Part shown: positions 51,001-61,583 of the stretch, in pieces
How positions within the stretch are numbered: the stretch's first letter is position 1
Layout of the letters: every line of letters starts with the position of its first letter
Notes under the pieces: model-generated
What the model was told of the DNA's origin: nothing
Databases searched by the model: none
What the model saw: the letters and a program-made list of their open reading frames with translations, nothing else
Made by a program: the position numbers and the translations under genes
Assembly: GCA_012064415.1 (NCBI GenBank)
Contig: SSNU01000094.1
Coordinates: 236,935 to 300,934, forward strand
DNA length: 64,000 nt
Source of the DNA: Gyrodactylus bullatarudis
Taxonomy: Eukaryota; Platyhelminthes; Monogenea; Gyrodactylidea; Gyrodactylidae
Reading direction: 5' to 3'

Positions 51001-54000
51001 TATTGATTGTAGATTGTGTCTGATCGATTAGTACATTCCTCACTATACTTTATTATGGATATTTCTTATTTCCTTGATAAGACCATGATGATGGCCCATA
51101 ATTGATTTTTTCCTGATGTCCTCTCATATAGAGACTCTTCAAACCCTCTCCCACACCATCCACAATGCATAGTCTGTCCCAAATTGTAATCTTCGTCTAC
51201 TCTCGATAATCCTTACCTTATTTATACATTCGAGTTGGTGCATTTTTTCTTTCTTTTTCTAATCATGACTTGAATCACCTATAGAAAAATATGAAAAATT
51301 TAGAAAAAAAAGTTTGGAAAGGAAAAGCTACAAAAATATGCATAATCCGTATTCGTATAGTTTCTCTTACTGATGCTAACCAAAGTTACTTGAAGAAGGG
51401 TGATTTTTTGAAAATTTAGTCAAATAATTTAGAAAGTTTTTATTCAATACCTATTTGCTGAGAAAGAAATATTATAATAAAATAACTTTCTATGGTAAGA
51501 CAATAGCTGTAGATTTCAAATACGCAATCACCTGCTCGACATCTCTCATTGTTTAGGAGATAACTGGTTGTAGAGTCAAAAAATATCTGGCTTTTGCATA
51601 GGTTTCCAAGAAATCTTTAGACATGAATAGCTGATCCATGATCTCCGTCCTACTTTCAACTCTTCTAGGAAACTAAAATACCTTTAATTTTGTTTGAATT
51701 TAACTCTACATTCTTTTTTCTCTTCACTTTTATCGTATAGGAGAGCAGAGTAATGAACAAATTATCAATACAAAATAATGCTTCTTCCTCTTCTTTGTTT
51801 ATTATTTTCCCTCAACTTTTATTCATATTTCTTGCTTTTTCCTTCTTTTCTCTCCTTCCCTTCTTACATTATATCTTATACATTGGTATAAAAAAAAGGA
51901 AAAACAAACAAAAATCAATAATCCTTTTTGTTTTTACCTCTCGTATATTATTATTATTTGATTGTGTGTGAAAAATTACCCCCTTTTTCTGCATACATTC
52001 ACCCCTCCCTTTAGTGTCCTTTATTGCAGGGAAAAAATATTTTTCTCTTTTTTATTTAAAGAAAAGAAGTAAATTTTTTATCTCTCTCTGCGTGTATTTA
52101 TGTAGTTGACCTCTAATATTTCTAATGTGCTTAGAGAAATTGAATGGAGGTTGTTTGCAATTCATCATTTTTCATCGAAATGAATGTAAAATCAATATTT
52201 TGATTTGTTTCTTGATCTAACTCTAGCCAAAAATCTATAGACATATATACATCTTAAATATGCATCAGACTCTTGATGCTGGCCAAATTCCATCCTCAGT
52301 CTATCTGCCCATCATCGTCGCCTTAACACTCCTTAATAAAATACTCAATGAAATAAAGACTCCAATAGATTTATATGTTTTAACTACCACTACATTATCA
52401 GTATACTCTTGCTTTTCTTTACCTTTCTCATAAGCTCAATTAATAGCCAAGAGTAAACTAATTGTCAAGAAAAAAAAACTATTCCAAATATCTCCTTTCG
52501 CATGATCTGGATCACATGTTTTAATCATTTCATCATTCTTATTTTATAGAGAATTATTCTTTTCTACTCTCGATTGGCATGTCAACCATTTCTCTTTTTT
52601 ATTCGGTAACCTTGACTATAAGATCCATAAACTGAGCCTTTTCAAATTGATTTTTCAACTCTTCCTTGATAAGAATTCTACATTAGTTTATAAAACTTTA
52701 TAAAGGATGACTCTAGATTCAAAAAAAATCTTGTTTTATTCTATTCAAGAGTCACGAGATGGCTTGAGTAAACTTGAATTATTCATATTCTATCTTTCTT
52801 CAAGGATATATCAATTTCTCTATTTAGAAAAATGAAAGAAGGCATATTTTAAAACCAAATATACATTTCTCAAAGCATCGTCAATGGCAAGACAAGTTGA
52901 GAACTCTTTGAAAAATTTAATAATTTACACATTATTAGAGGAATATAGTAAGAGTTCAAGAATAGGTGAAAAAAAACACAAAAACTCGATTAAATAGCAA
53001 AAATGGAGAGAAAAGGGAAAAAAGCTTGCACAGACCAAGGAAGTTTAACGTTATAAGGATAGTTTCTCTGAGCACAGATTAGATTTACTTGAGTTCTCTC
53101 TTTCACCCCATGATTCTTGTATTAAACGAAAAAATTAGAATTTGAAGCCGTTCTTCTATTTCTAACATGTCTTATTTCATTTATGAACTAATTATGGAAC
53201 TAAAATGGATTATCTGATGTGTTGGAGAGGCTACGTCAGATACTAATTCGTAATCTCTCTATATTCCATTTATTATACTGTCTCATTTTTCGAGACTAAT
53301 TTAGTCCTGGTACAACTTAAACTTCCTTTTACCTATTGTTCTAATTCATAAATGCTTTTGATTTTTTGGAATCCTACTCATGTTGCCCCTTTTTCACCAG
53401 TTGAAGAAAAAAATTCGGAAAGAAAAAATTATTTTTATAAAAAATAGGTCATTTTTCAAATTTTGATTTGGCGCCAAAATCCCATTTTTAGAACTTTGAA
53501 ATTACCGAAATTTACCCCATTTTCAAGAGATTTTGAATTATCGAAATTCATTAATTTTCAAGTAGTGAAAATGATAAAAAAATTGAAATTCAGCTCTCAA
53601 ACGATAATAAGGCATCAGATAAGATTCAGTTGAATTGATTTTCTCGTCTAATCTTGATCCTGAAAAATCTCTTTTGATCAACCTCAGACTTTCAAATCAA
53701 TAAAAATTTTCAGTTCAAAGTACGAAAAATGGGATTTTTGCGCCAAATCGAAATTTGAAAAATGCCATATTTTTCATAAAAATAATTTTTTCCGAATAAT
53801 TTTCTTCAAATCGTTAAAGTAGGCAACATGAGTATGATTCTTAAAAATATTTTAGATAATTGAATTTTTGGTGTTTTCAAATGATGATTTTTGGGAGTGT
53901 ATTTGAAAATTTACGTGAATATCTTACTTATGAATTCAGTACTCTCATTCATTTTGCAGTCAATCAAAAATTTGTTCAAATCAAACTCTGATGTCATAGC

Positions 54001-57000
54001 ATCTGTGACACTGTCTTTGAATGGTCGCTCACTCGCTCGAAATGTCTCTATTAATTTGAACTATATATACAATACTTTTTGTGTTTTTTCTTACCTTGTC
54101 CATCTCTCTCTCGCTCTCTTTAATTTGTGTACATTTTCAATGTCTAGCTTAATAAAATGTGTTGTATAAACTATTAGAAGTAGTAATTAGAACTGTATCT
54201 ATCTATTTCAATACAATATACATACATGTTGTTTTAGAACTTGTGCAATAAATAATACATAGTAATAATAATAATATTATTACAATTGCCAATAATCAAT
54301 ATTCTATCTATCTCTCTCTCTTACTATAGAATTAGAATAACAGATTAAAATTTCTATATAGTCTACTCTTTTCTGTTTGTCTTGTTATAGTAAATACACC
54401 TACTACTCTCTGCTACTTGTTGTCCTCTCTTCTTACATACTAGCCATGTTTTCTTGAACTATCACCGGTTCTCTATGGTACTTGATTCTAAAGAAAGTGA
54501 GTGAGTGAATGAGTGAGATTTACGAGGAAAAACAACAACTATAATCATCATCATTATTTTCTTTTTCTGTCTATTACTTTTTCTCTTTATGAATCAGCAT
54601 TCTTTCTCAGTCTGATCAATTAATTCCATATTTACAATTTCAATATTTTAGACTTTCTCTCTGTTTGTGTGTGTGTGTTTGTAGAAAAAATCAATGCCTC
54701 CTCTCTCACTCCTCTCGTTGACCTGAGTAGTAGTCTTTGTCTACATCATATTTTTTTTACTCGTTTTAGTCCCATTGTGACTCATTTGGAATGAAGCTAA
54801 ACTTGAATGATTAGAAGATGAAAAAATAAGCCTATCCTGTTCGTATTAATCAAGATTTCAATCGATAATTTCAAAAAGCTTATCTATACATAAAGGGATT
54901 GCATTTCAAAATCAGCATTCACGTTACTACTAAATCGAACTCGAAGTTGATTTATATGAAGTTGGGAATCTATGATTTTTCCGAAGAAACACGCCAAATC
55001 TAAATTTGAAAAATGACCATATTTTACATGAAAATTATTTTTTTTCAGAATATTTTTCTTTAAAACGTTAAAGTGGGCAACATGAGTAGGAGTACAAATT
55101 TCTCAATTTTTTTTTTCATCAAAATATCGGATTTGATCAAGAATCTAAACCATGAGGCCCAGTAACACGAAAATTTTTGAAAAGATCCATTTTTAAGGAA
55201 ATTATGGCAAATTTTAAATCTCAAGTTATAGCCAAATTCCCATTTTTTTGAAATTGCTTGAGAAAGTGACCAAAAGTTGATTCTTAGGATCACAATAAGA
55301 TAAGAAATCCGATTATGACCAAAAGGTCTCTGATATATTCGTCATTTTTCAAGGATCTTGGATCATCTAAATTTCATTGATTTTCATGTAGGGATCTGGA
55401 TTCGATATTTTGATGAAAGAATCGACAATTTTTTTTAAATCATAGTTTTCCATCTTCCTATTGATGGCACATAAAAAGAAAAGAATGTAAGCTGAAAAAA
55501 AACATTCAAAAACTCAAAACTGATGACAACAATCAAGAGAACAAGCTCACATCGTCCAGGCTAGTTAATTTAGTAGATCGAACTGCAGGTTGAATAAAAC
55601 ACGTTTTTCATCCATTTAGCTGATAGAAATCACCAAAAAACAGGTTATGATGCAATTTCATCAAACATAACAATTCATAACTTGCCTATTCGATACTTCA
55701 TAATCTCTTGACGGTTTTGAAATTAATTTTCAAACTTTATTCTTGTAGAACTCCATTAATGGATTTGGATTTTTACCTAGCCTCATTGAACTACCTAATG
55801 AAATACCTTTAGGTCTAAACTGTTTTCAGGAAGATTGATAAACAAGCTATCCACTAGTTTATATATCATTTAATTATAGGATTTTTATTTCTACAAAAAT
55901 TTTAAGGTTTAATATCTTGGCCCACATATGGACCATGGGCCTGAAAAGGATACCTGTCTTATAGAAATAAAAGAGAGAAATATAAATTTTCTATTCTTGA
56001 CCTGAATTCATCATTCTCTTTTCAAATTTATGACATTTGATTCTAACAAAATTAATGATGATCGTTACCACTTTTCTCGGTCTGTTTCATCATCATCATA
56101 AGTGTACAACTAACACACAGACTTTCATGCTCTACTTTATACTTTTTTATAATTTTTTTTATTTACACCATAACATCTTAAAATAGTCTTTCTCTCTTGA
56201 CAAAACCAAAATTAGTCTTGCTTCAATTTAATCTACCCGTTTATTCTTTCCTTTCAAGTTTTTCCACTTAATCCACTTCTTAAACTATACAATATATAGT
56301 ATATATTTTACTCATATTTTTATTAGCTCATTATATCGATAAAACTTACACATTTGAGGATAACTTTTACTTCAGACATTGAATATGAATACGAAATCAG
56401 AATGAATTACAAATGAACCTTGAATCATCTGAAAACCTTTACCAAAAAAATGTTTTCGTCACTTTTCAATACATTTTTCCTATCTACTCTCAAGCGATCG
56501 CAAATTTAATTTCAAGATTTTTTAAATAAATAAGGTAATTTTAGTCAATTCTACTGAAATAACTTTTGGTCTAAACTGTTTTCGGGAAGATCGATAAACA
56601 AGCCATCTAATGGTGTGTATCTTTCATCATCAACATCATCATACGTGTACAACTAACTCAGAATTTCATGCTCTAAATCTCTTAAATGCGTTTATTATAT
56701 AGAAGAATTTTCAATTTTATTATTTCTTTTTTTTTGAAGAAAAATAAAATTACCAGAATTCTCTTAATTTTACTTAAATTTTGCAATAAATTTAATTCAC
56801 CTTTTTACTGCCTAGCAACACATCTGGTAGTTTTACTTATAATTCCTCACACTCATTGTAAAAGAATTCAAGAGCTCTATATTGTTTTATTAATCATTAG
56901 AGTAGGCCAATTCTTTCAACTTTTTCAAGCCTTAAACTCATTTTGTTGATAATCGAAAACTAGGCATTTTTTCCTATCATACAATTTCAAGTACGTTCTA

Positions 57001-57868
57001 ATTTACAAAATCTCGATTGAAAATGAAAATTTTTGAACACGCGCCAAGTTTATTCAATGAGTTTTACTACGAGAGGCTAGAAATTGAAAATTTGCAAAAT
57101 CCATCTCTAGTGTTGCCTCCATTTCATGATCTAGTATGTTGGCATAGTAAAAAATTCAAAAATCTGGTTGAATTATTATTTATAAATACTGAAAAATTTA
57201 GTTTGCCCAAAGCTAAATTTCCAAATGTATCATAATTTAGAAACCTTGAATAAATTTCCCTCCTTTTCCAAGGTAAAATAAGATAGAAATATTTTTCGAA
57301 TCGAATCATTATTTTAAATCTCATCTCTCTTTTCTTGAATGCGTTAATTATATGGAAGAATTTTCAATTTTATTATTTCTTTATTTTTGAAGAAAAAAAA
57401 ACATTACCAGAAATAATCTCTGTTTTATTCAATCTATATTTTCACTTGAAATTTGTGTCATTAATGAGATAAATTACACCAAATATTGTTTCAGTAACTG
57501 TTGAGTCAATACCATCTTTTTTCAGATATGAACGTGAATTTATTGAGATTCTCTCGACCAGTCCACCCAGTGCAATTTTGAACATTGCCGTGAGTGATTC
57601 TGAGAACCTCAACGATGTAGCAAAGGCATTGCACTTGGACGAGGTCCTCCCAGGTGGACATTTACAACATGACCTTTTACTCCTCCACAAACACGGACAC
57701 ATGCTGAGGGGATTACCGCTAACCTTTTGGATATCTCTCGGGATTTTAGTATTTGTCTTTCACTTGTTCCTTTGTCGTCTCATTTTTTCGGAATTTTGGA
57801 AGGATGATGAATGCAAGTTTCACCATTCCTTTTTTATCATTCTTATTGATCTCATGAGATTCCTTTAA
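39061..57868 (+). CDS. Unrecognised membrane-anchored protein, 3' part (four exons)
   Basis: Exons: 39061-39260, 39324-39456, 46712-47115, 57526-57868, joined in phases 2, 0 and 2; 359 residues visible. The first exon follows a clear acceptor, so the N-terminus is missing. The last exon has one strong hydrophobic stretch (LPLTFWISLGILVFVFHLF), suggesting a C-terminal anchor, and can end at a TAA at 57866. Alternatively it splices to 58830 (see that entry). Visible features are SGFSITDSYADNSFNGDR, LWREPYSDIEFVDLIKSW and a block from HVTKLFIERK to KAIGIYACSA. The order of TLxxR, HVxxL, xEExxY and IGxxASA-like words faintly recalls the C-terminal half of GH39 alpha-L-iduronidase. I made no alignment, and iduronidase is not membrane-bound, so treat it as unnamed. 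Confidence 0.5.
40101..40422. repeat. Foldback-family MITE copy
   Basis: The left end is CTAATTGACATGAAATTGAG, then AATC. The right end is GATTCCCAACTTCATATTAA followed by CCAACTT. The interior words TCAATAAAAATTTTGAG, TTTGGCGCCAAATCGAAATT and GAAAAATGACTATATTTT are shared with the other copies. Confidence 0.6.
40596..41093 (+). pseudogene. Non-LTR retrotransposon (LINE) 3' fragment
   Basis: A frame of 152 codons plus stop, with one internal TAA. It carries the typical end of a Jockey/CR1-type reverse transcriptase: KMYARPTVEYCSSVWSPSK, then IQKRFLKLVN, then a Lys/Arg-rich tail ending LYNFIKYL. It stops at 41054 and is followed by a (TTA)n tail at about 41073-41093, as CR1/RTE-like elements have. 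5' truncation at about 40596 is typical of incomplete reverse transcription. Confidence 0.8.
42409..42844. repeat. Foldback-family variant with perfect 21-bp termini
   Basis: AGCTATTCTCGATGAATTTG begins at 42409; its complement CAAATTCATCGAGAATAGCT ends at 42844. The match is perfect over 21 bases. The interior is related to the 29890 and 40101 copies (CAACAAAAATTTTCAACTCA; TTGTAAAAATCATGAATTCC). Flanking bases suggest TA target sites. Solo or partial ends of this type occur near 1449 and 32311. Confidence 0.7.
43658..43841. repeat. Complete piggyBac-like MITE with TTAA duplication
   Basis: TTAA at 43654-43657 precedes CCCTTTCGGT. The right end ACCGAAAGGG at 43832-43841 is followed by TTAA at 43842-43845. 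TTAA target duplication with CCC...GGG ends is the signature of piggyBac-derived elements. 184 bases, no coding frame. A truncated copy lies at about 300-430. Confidence 0.85.
48903..49872. repeat. Large inverted repeat, arms about 320-415 bases
   Basis: The left arm, 48903-49318, starts ACACTGCTCGGA and ends GATTAAAGCATTTGCGGA. The right arm, 49556-49872, is its complement and ends TCCGAGCAGTGT. Matches cover most of both arms, e.g. TTCGAATAAAATTTTGTGCA and AAGACTTTAAAGGTTAAAAA. The left arm carries about 100 extra bases (about 49024-49130) absent from the right. The 237-base loop has no coding frame. It looks like a long-armed, non-autonomous DNA element, possibly with TA target sites. Confidence 0.8.
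50151..50932. repeat. Second large inverted repeat, arms about 280-310 bases
   Basis: The left arm, 50151-50458, starts TTTGCAATATTGGTGACTTG. The right arm, 50653-50932, is the complement, ending CAAGTCACCAATTTTGCAAA. Shared words include GGCCAAAATA, CCCCTAAAATTTAATTCA, GTCACGGTTAGTCCTCCCTA and GGTTGCAATCTTGTAAAAT. A segment of about 33 bases (near 50218-50250) is present only in the left arm. The loop is about 195 bases. It is unrelated in sequence to the repeat at 48903 but has the same architecture. Confidence 0.8.
53377..53830. repeat. Foldback-family inverted repeat, arms about 130 bases
   Basis: The left arm (about 53377-53505) and right arm (about 53715-53830) are complements. Both hold CATGTTGCC, GAAAAATTATTTTTAT-like, ATTTTTCAAATTT and TTTGGCGC words. 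The core between them includes CTCAAACGATAAT, also found upstream of the 29890-copy interior. Confidence 0.6.
54945..55468. repeat. Foldback-family copy
   Basis: The left end is GAAGTTGATTTATATGAAGT, then TGGGAATCTATGATTTTTCC. The right end is AATCATAGTTTTCCATCTTC, then CTATTGATGGC. Inside are GAAAAATGACCATATTTTAC and GTTAAAGTGGGCAACATGAG. The copy is more diverged than the others. Confidence 0.5.
55800..57415 (+). repeat. Locally duplicated intronic segments
   Basis: GGTCTAAACTGTTTTCAGGA at about 55810 recurs with one change near 56567, in each case followed by AGATTGATAAACAAGC-like sequence. A block containing GTGTACAACTAAC and TTTCATGCTCTA recurs at about 56100 and 56645. An 80-base block (AAGAATTTTCAATTTTATTA and flanks) recurs at about 56690 and 57358. 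These look like small tandem or interspersed duplications just upstream of the last exon. Confidence 0.55.
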
Positions 57869-58829
57869 TAACACCAAATCATGTGTGCTTAATACATGTA
57901 ATCTATTACTTGTATTAATATAATACTGATGTCGTATAGATTTAATTTCAAAACATGAAACGTTACTCGCTCTCCTTGTCAATTCTTTTCCGATTAGACT
58001 TCATTTTCATTGCCGCGTGCAATTTGTAAATCAGTCTTGTATATTTCTTAGCCTTGAATTTTTTTGCTTGAATTGAAATTTTTTCTACTTTCTGACCTAG
58101 TAAACTTTGAGTTATAGAACAATTGAAGCATTTAACGTAAGCTATGTTATTCCCAGATTGTTGTTACATGAAAATGGAGTTAAACTTCTCTAGCATAATT
58201 CAAATTCCTCAAGTCTTGGTAGTCATTCAATAAATGTGTTACAGTTGAATATATAACCAAAGTCTCTTCCAGATGTTTCGCTACAAGTATGACATGAAAC
58301 GCTATTGTACTCTGAGTTCTCTTTTAATTTTATTTAAATAGCCTCAGTATTCCAGATCTGAAAAAAAATCCATTCAAAATTGAATAAAACCAAACAGATT
58401 ACTTCAGTGGAAAATCGGACTGAATGATACTGTGACTGACCACTAAAATTCGAGGAATTTGAATTACCAAGTCTTGAGTTAACATTTAGAACATCTCAGG
58501 GCATTATTGAAGAAATTCATTCTTTAAGAAATTAGTATAATGAGTTATTTTCAATGTGACAAGGAATAAAGTTTGCTCTCACAAGTCTTTCTGTGCTATT
58601 ATTTTTGAGAAACATTATAGATTTCATATTACATTCCCTCTGATAAACTGCTCAGAGAATAACTGAATTAAATTTTTTGACATTCAGTACATGAGCCACA
58701 CAAGTATATTCTAATTTAGAGAGTATTTTTTAACATAAATACATTAGAAATAAATTATCGAATTTACTCGATCATTTTGAGAATAATAATCTCTTGATGG
58801 TCTTTGTAACATTTGTATCTCTCTTTCAG

Positions 58830-58993
58830 ATGTCTTGCCAGTTAACAGTTGGGAGTATGAATCTCGAAAGCGTAAACATTCTTTCAGGCAAGAAAACTTT
58901 TCAGAGAAAATGGCATCAGTCTATGTTAATTCACATCTGGCCAACAGGAAAGCCTACAAACAGAAACATTATCAAAATGAATTTTTACCCTGA
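58830..58993 (+). CDS. Candidate cytoplasmic-tail exon of the preceding gene
   Basis: A strong acceptor (CTCTTTCAG) ends at 58829. Read in phase 1, the exon gives V-L-P-V-N-S-W-E-Y-E-S-R-K-R-K-H-S-F-R-Q and 33 more residues to a TGA at 58991-58993, overlapping an AATAAA. The polybasic start is what follows a membrane anchor. However, no strong phase-1 donor was found in the anchor exon (only weak GTCGTC or GTCTCA). A GTAAAC inside this exon could instead join it to 59154, giving a different tail that ends HSSAAS. Coding status is plausible, the link unproved. Confidence 0.35.
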
Positions 58994-59153
58994 ATAAATA
59001 ATTTCTCTTTTTACAAACTCAGAATTTGAAAATTACCTCCATTATCCTTGTACATATATATTCGTTATTCATTTTAGCCTTTGCCATATCTTCAAAAATA
59101 AAAATTTTATGCTGAACAAAATTCAGTTTCAATTTCCTCTGTCGATATCAATT

Positions 59154-59315
59154 CAAGATAAAATGTCAGAAGCACACACACTACGTGAGAAGGAATGTAA
59201 TGGGGGGATTACAAATCGTTCTTTTCCTAGTAGAAGAATACCAGAAGAATACTTTCCAACTGCGCAGTACGCAAGAATTGATACTCTGTACGTACATAGT
59301 TCTGCTGCGTCTTAA
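59154..59315 (+). CDS. Possible alternative last exon
   Basis: Open from the AG at 59152-59153, it reads K-M-S-E-A-H-T-L-R-E-K-E-C and ends YARIDTLYVHSSAAS with a stop at 59313. Composition is more protein-like than that of the chance frames around it. It could be an alternative C-terminal tail joined from inside the 58830 exon in phase 1. The support is weak. Confidence 0.2.
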   Translation, partial: QDKMSEAHTLREKECNGGITNRSFPSRRIPEEYFPTAQYARIDTLYVHSSAAS

Positions 59316-60479
59316 AGTACTAATCTACCTAAGCGGATTTTCAGTCTAAAAAAAGCAGCAGAAAACTCTGTGATTTTTCTCTTTGAATAAAAGAAAAGAA
59401 TTACACTGTTAGTTTTATCGATGAATCTCTCATTATCGATTTTTCTCACCGACTGAATTTGGTCGTGCGCGTTCATTCTAGTTCTCATTCATGATAGATT
59501 TCGCTTCACTATAGTTTGTACATAATAATTATCATTTCTTTTTCATATTTTTTTGTTTCTTTTTTTCAATATAGCCAACATGTTAATGGTGCCCAAATGT
59601 AAATAACAAGCAAAAGGATAAACGCAGAGTTTTCAGATGGAAAATATATTTTTTTAATGCTTTTTTATATCATTGATCATCAAGACTAAATGAAATGTAC
59701 ATAAACATGATAAATATTGTTTTAAATTTTATTATAATGATAATAAGTAAATAGGGGATAATTACAGAGATGGAAATTAGGATATACTTGCTTAGTGTTG
59801 TTTTAGTTGTTGTGACAAACATGACAAAAATTGTTTAGTACTAGTTTCCCAGAAATACAATAAAAGATGGGGACAAAAGATCAGATTATAAATTGATTTA
59901 TGTTACTGCAGAGTAATTTTTTTGATTTTTAACACAATTATAATATTAATAGAAATGATAAGACAAGGGGGGATTTACATATCCAGAGTTGTATGTACAA
60001 ACATGATTTAAAGAGTCTAGAATTACGAGAATGACTTAAGTTGGATGCAGTGTGTCTATAGGTTCATGTTGAATACAAGGGGGGGATAAAGAGAGACTGG
60101 ATAGTTTTTATTATTATTAACAATAACCGTAATGTAGTATTAGTAACAATATAAACGTATATATAATAGATTGGCTGCTGTGAGGAGAAAATTTCCTCTT
60201 GGAATCTTGGAGTATGTGTCAATATAATGAAAGAGAGGTGGAGATTAAGAAAAATGACGATAATTATTAATATTCTGAAAGGATAATGATTGGTTGAGAA
60301 AAAAATAATATGTACATTGATAAAATGCCCATTGATTATGCCTTGTCAAAATGAGTTTGAGTGAGGGCGTTAAATTGTTTATCTTCTTCTTCATTTTCTT
60401 CTCAGAAATTGAATGATAAATTGGTTAATAAAAAATTTCACAAATAAATGTTGTCTTCTTGGGATAACTCTCTCTCTCG

Positions 60480-60498
60480 TGTGTGTGTGTGTGTGTGT
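60480..60498 (+). repeat. (GT)n microsatellite
   Basis: About nine GT units, preceded by a short (CT)n tract. Simple sequence, likely in the 3' UTR of the minus-strand deadenylase transcript or the spacer. Confidence 0.8.
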
Positions 60499-61583
60499 GG
60501 GGCTCTTCTTTACACAATCCGGGTTTGTTTTTAATTTATTCAAATGCAAATTGAATTGATTTGTTCATCTGATTCAGGTTTTCATGTTGAGTTAATTCCG
60601 TTAAAATTTTACAAGGTGTTTTACTTTGAATGAGTAAGAGTTGTCAAGAGATTGCAAATAATAGAATTAATGTGGTGTTTTGGGGGGTTCTATTCAGTAG
60701 ACGAATGCCTTTTAATGAATTAAAAATAACGTACAAAAAAGTTGTACAATGATTAATAAACAAAATTATGAGTATTTTTTGTTTTGGAAATGATTGATAA
60801 TAGTAATAATAAGGATATTTTGATGCAACAAAGGAAAAAAATTCTTGTTAAATAATGGCCAAGTATTTTCATGTTTTTTTCAAGTTTTTTTCATCCAGAA
60901 ATGAGATAGATATAAATTGGAATCGCAAGAAATGAAACAAAATTTTATTTACACATCACATCTTGACTTTCTGCCTTTTAATTTCAAACTTAAAACAACT
61001 TTCATAAATATCACCGTTATTCGACTATGAGTGTGGTGTTAGGATCATTGGAATAGAATCTGTAATTTTATTCATAATCTGCCTTTGATGATGAGTGATT
61101 TTGTTTATTGCTTAATCCAAAATAATAATAACAGGAACTGATAATAAATGGATTTGAAGAAAAATGGACAAAAGAGATACATTTTTAAATAGAAAAAAAA
61201 CAATGAAGGGAAGATAATTGGGGAGGGGTGTAGGAGGTGATAATTGGGGAGAGATAGGTGATGCCCACTCGGTTAACTCTTTTGAAAAGGACAAAAGGAA
61301 TTGACATTTCAAGCACATATATTGCATTGAAGAGATATCACGAAAGAATGGAGAATGTAATTACATTTTGTAGAGGATAAAAATATATATAGATTACATT
61401 TTAATAGAAAAATGACAGAATTCAATAAAATGCATGATATTCGAATGAAGAAGCTTAATATCATGAATATTTACAATAATAGAATGAAGTGGGAGTGAGA
61501 TAGCCGGGATAATTTTAGTTAGACGATTGAAGAAAAAACAAGAAATATGATTATGGAAAGTAAAGGAGAAAGAGTGAAGATTA

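Larger units (their letters stand above)
47116..57525 (+). other. 10.4-kb intron with large inverted repeats
   Basis: It contains two kilobase-scale inverted repeats (48903-49872 and 50151-50932), foldback-family sequence (49905-49960, 53377-53830, 54945-55468) and local duplications at 55.8-57.4 kb. The stretches 47116-48900 and 51000-53370 are AT-rich with no recognised feature. Only chance open frames of up to about 90 codons occur. Confidence 0.5.
57869..61583. other. 3' region between two tail-to-tail genes
   Basis: Apart from the two candidate tail exons it holds AATAAA at 58993-58998, an AT-rich stretch at 59500-60400, a (GT)n microsatellite at about 60480-60498 and no recognised gene. 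The right part is probably the 3' UTR of the deadenylase gene. Confidence 0.45.

Noticed and set aside
51753..51971. Hydrophobic 72-codon frame
   Set aside because: Composition follows the T-rich strand; no start context, splice sites or neighbouring exons.
57017..57235. 72-codon frame resembling a LINE C-terminus (PSLFNEFYY)
   Set aside because: The similarity to the LNLFNE-type ending of the 40596 fragment is only a few residues, and no upstream RT sequence is present.
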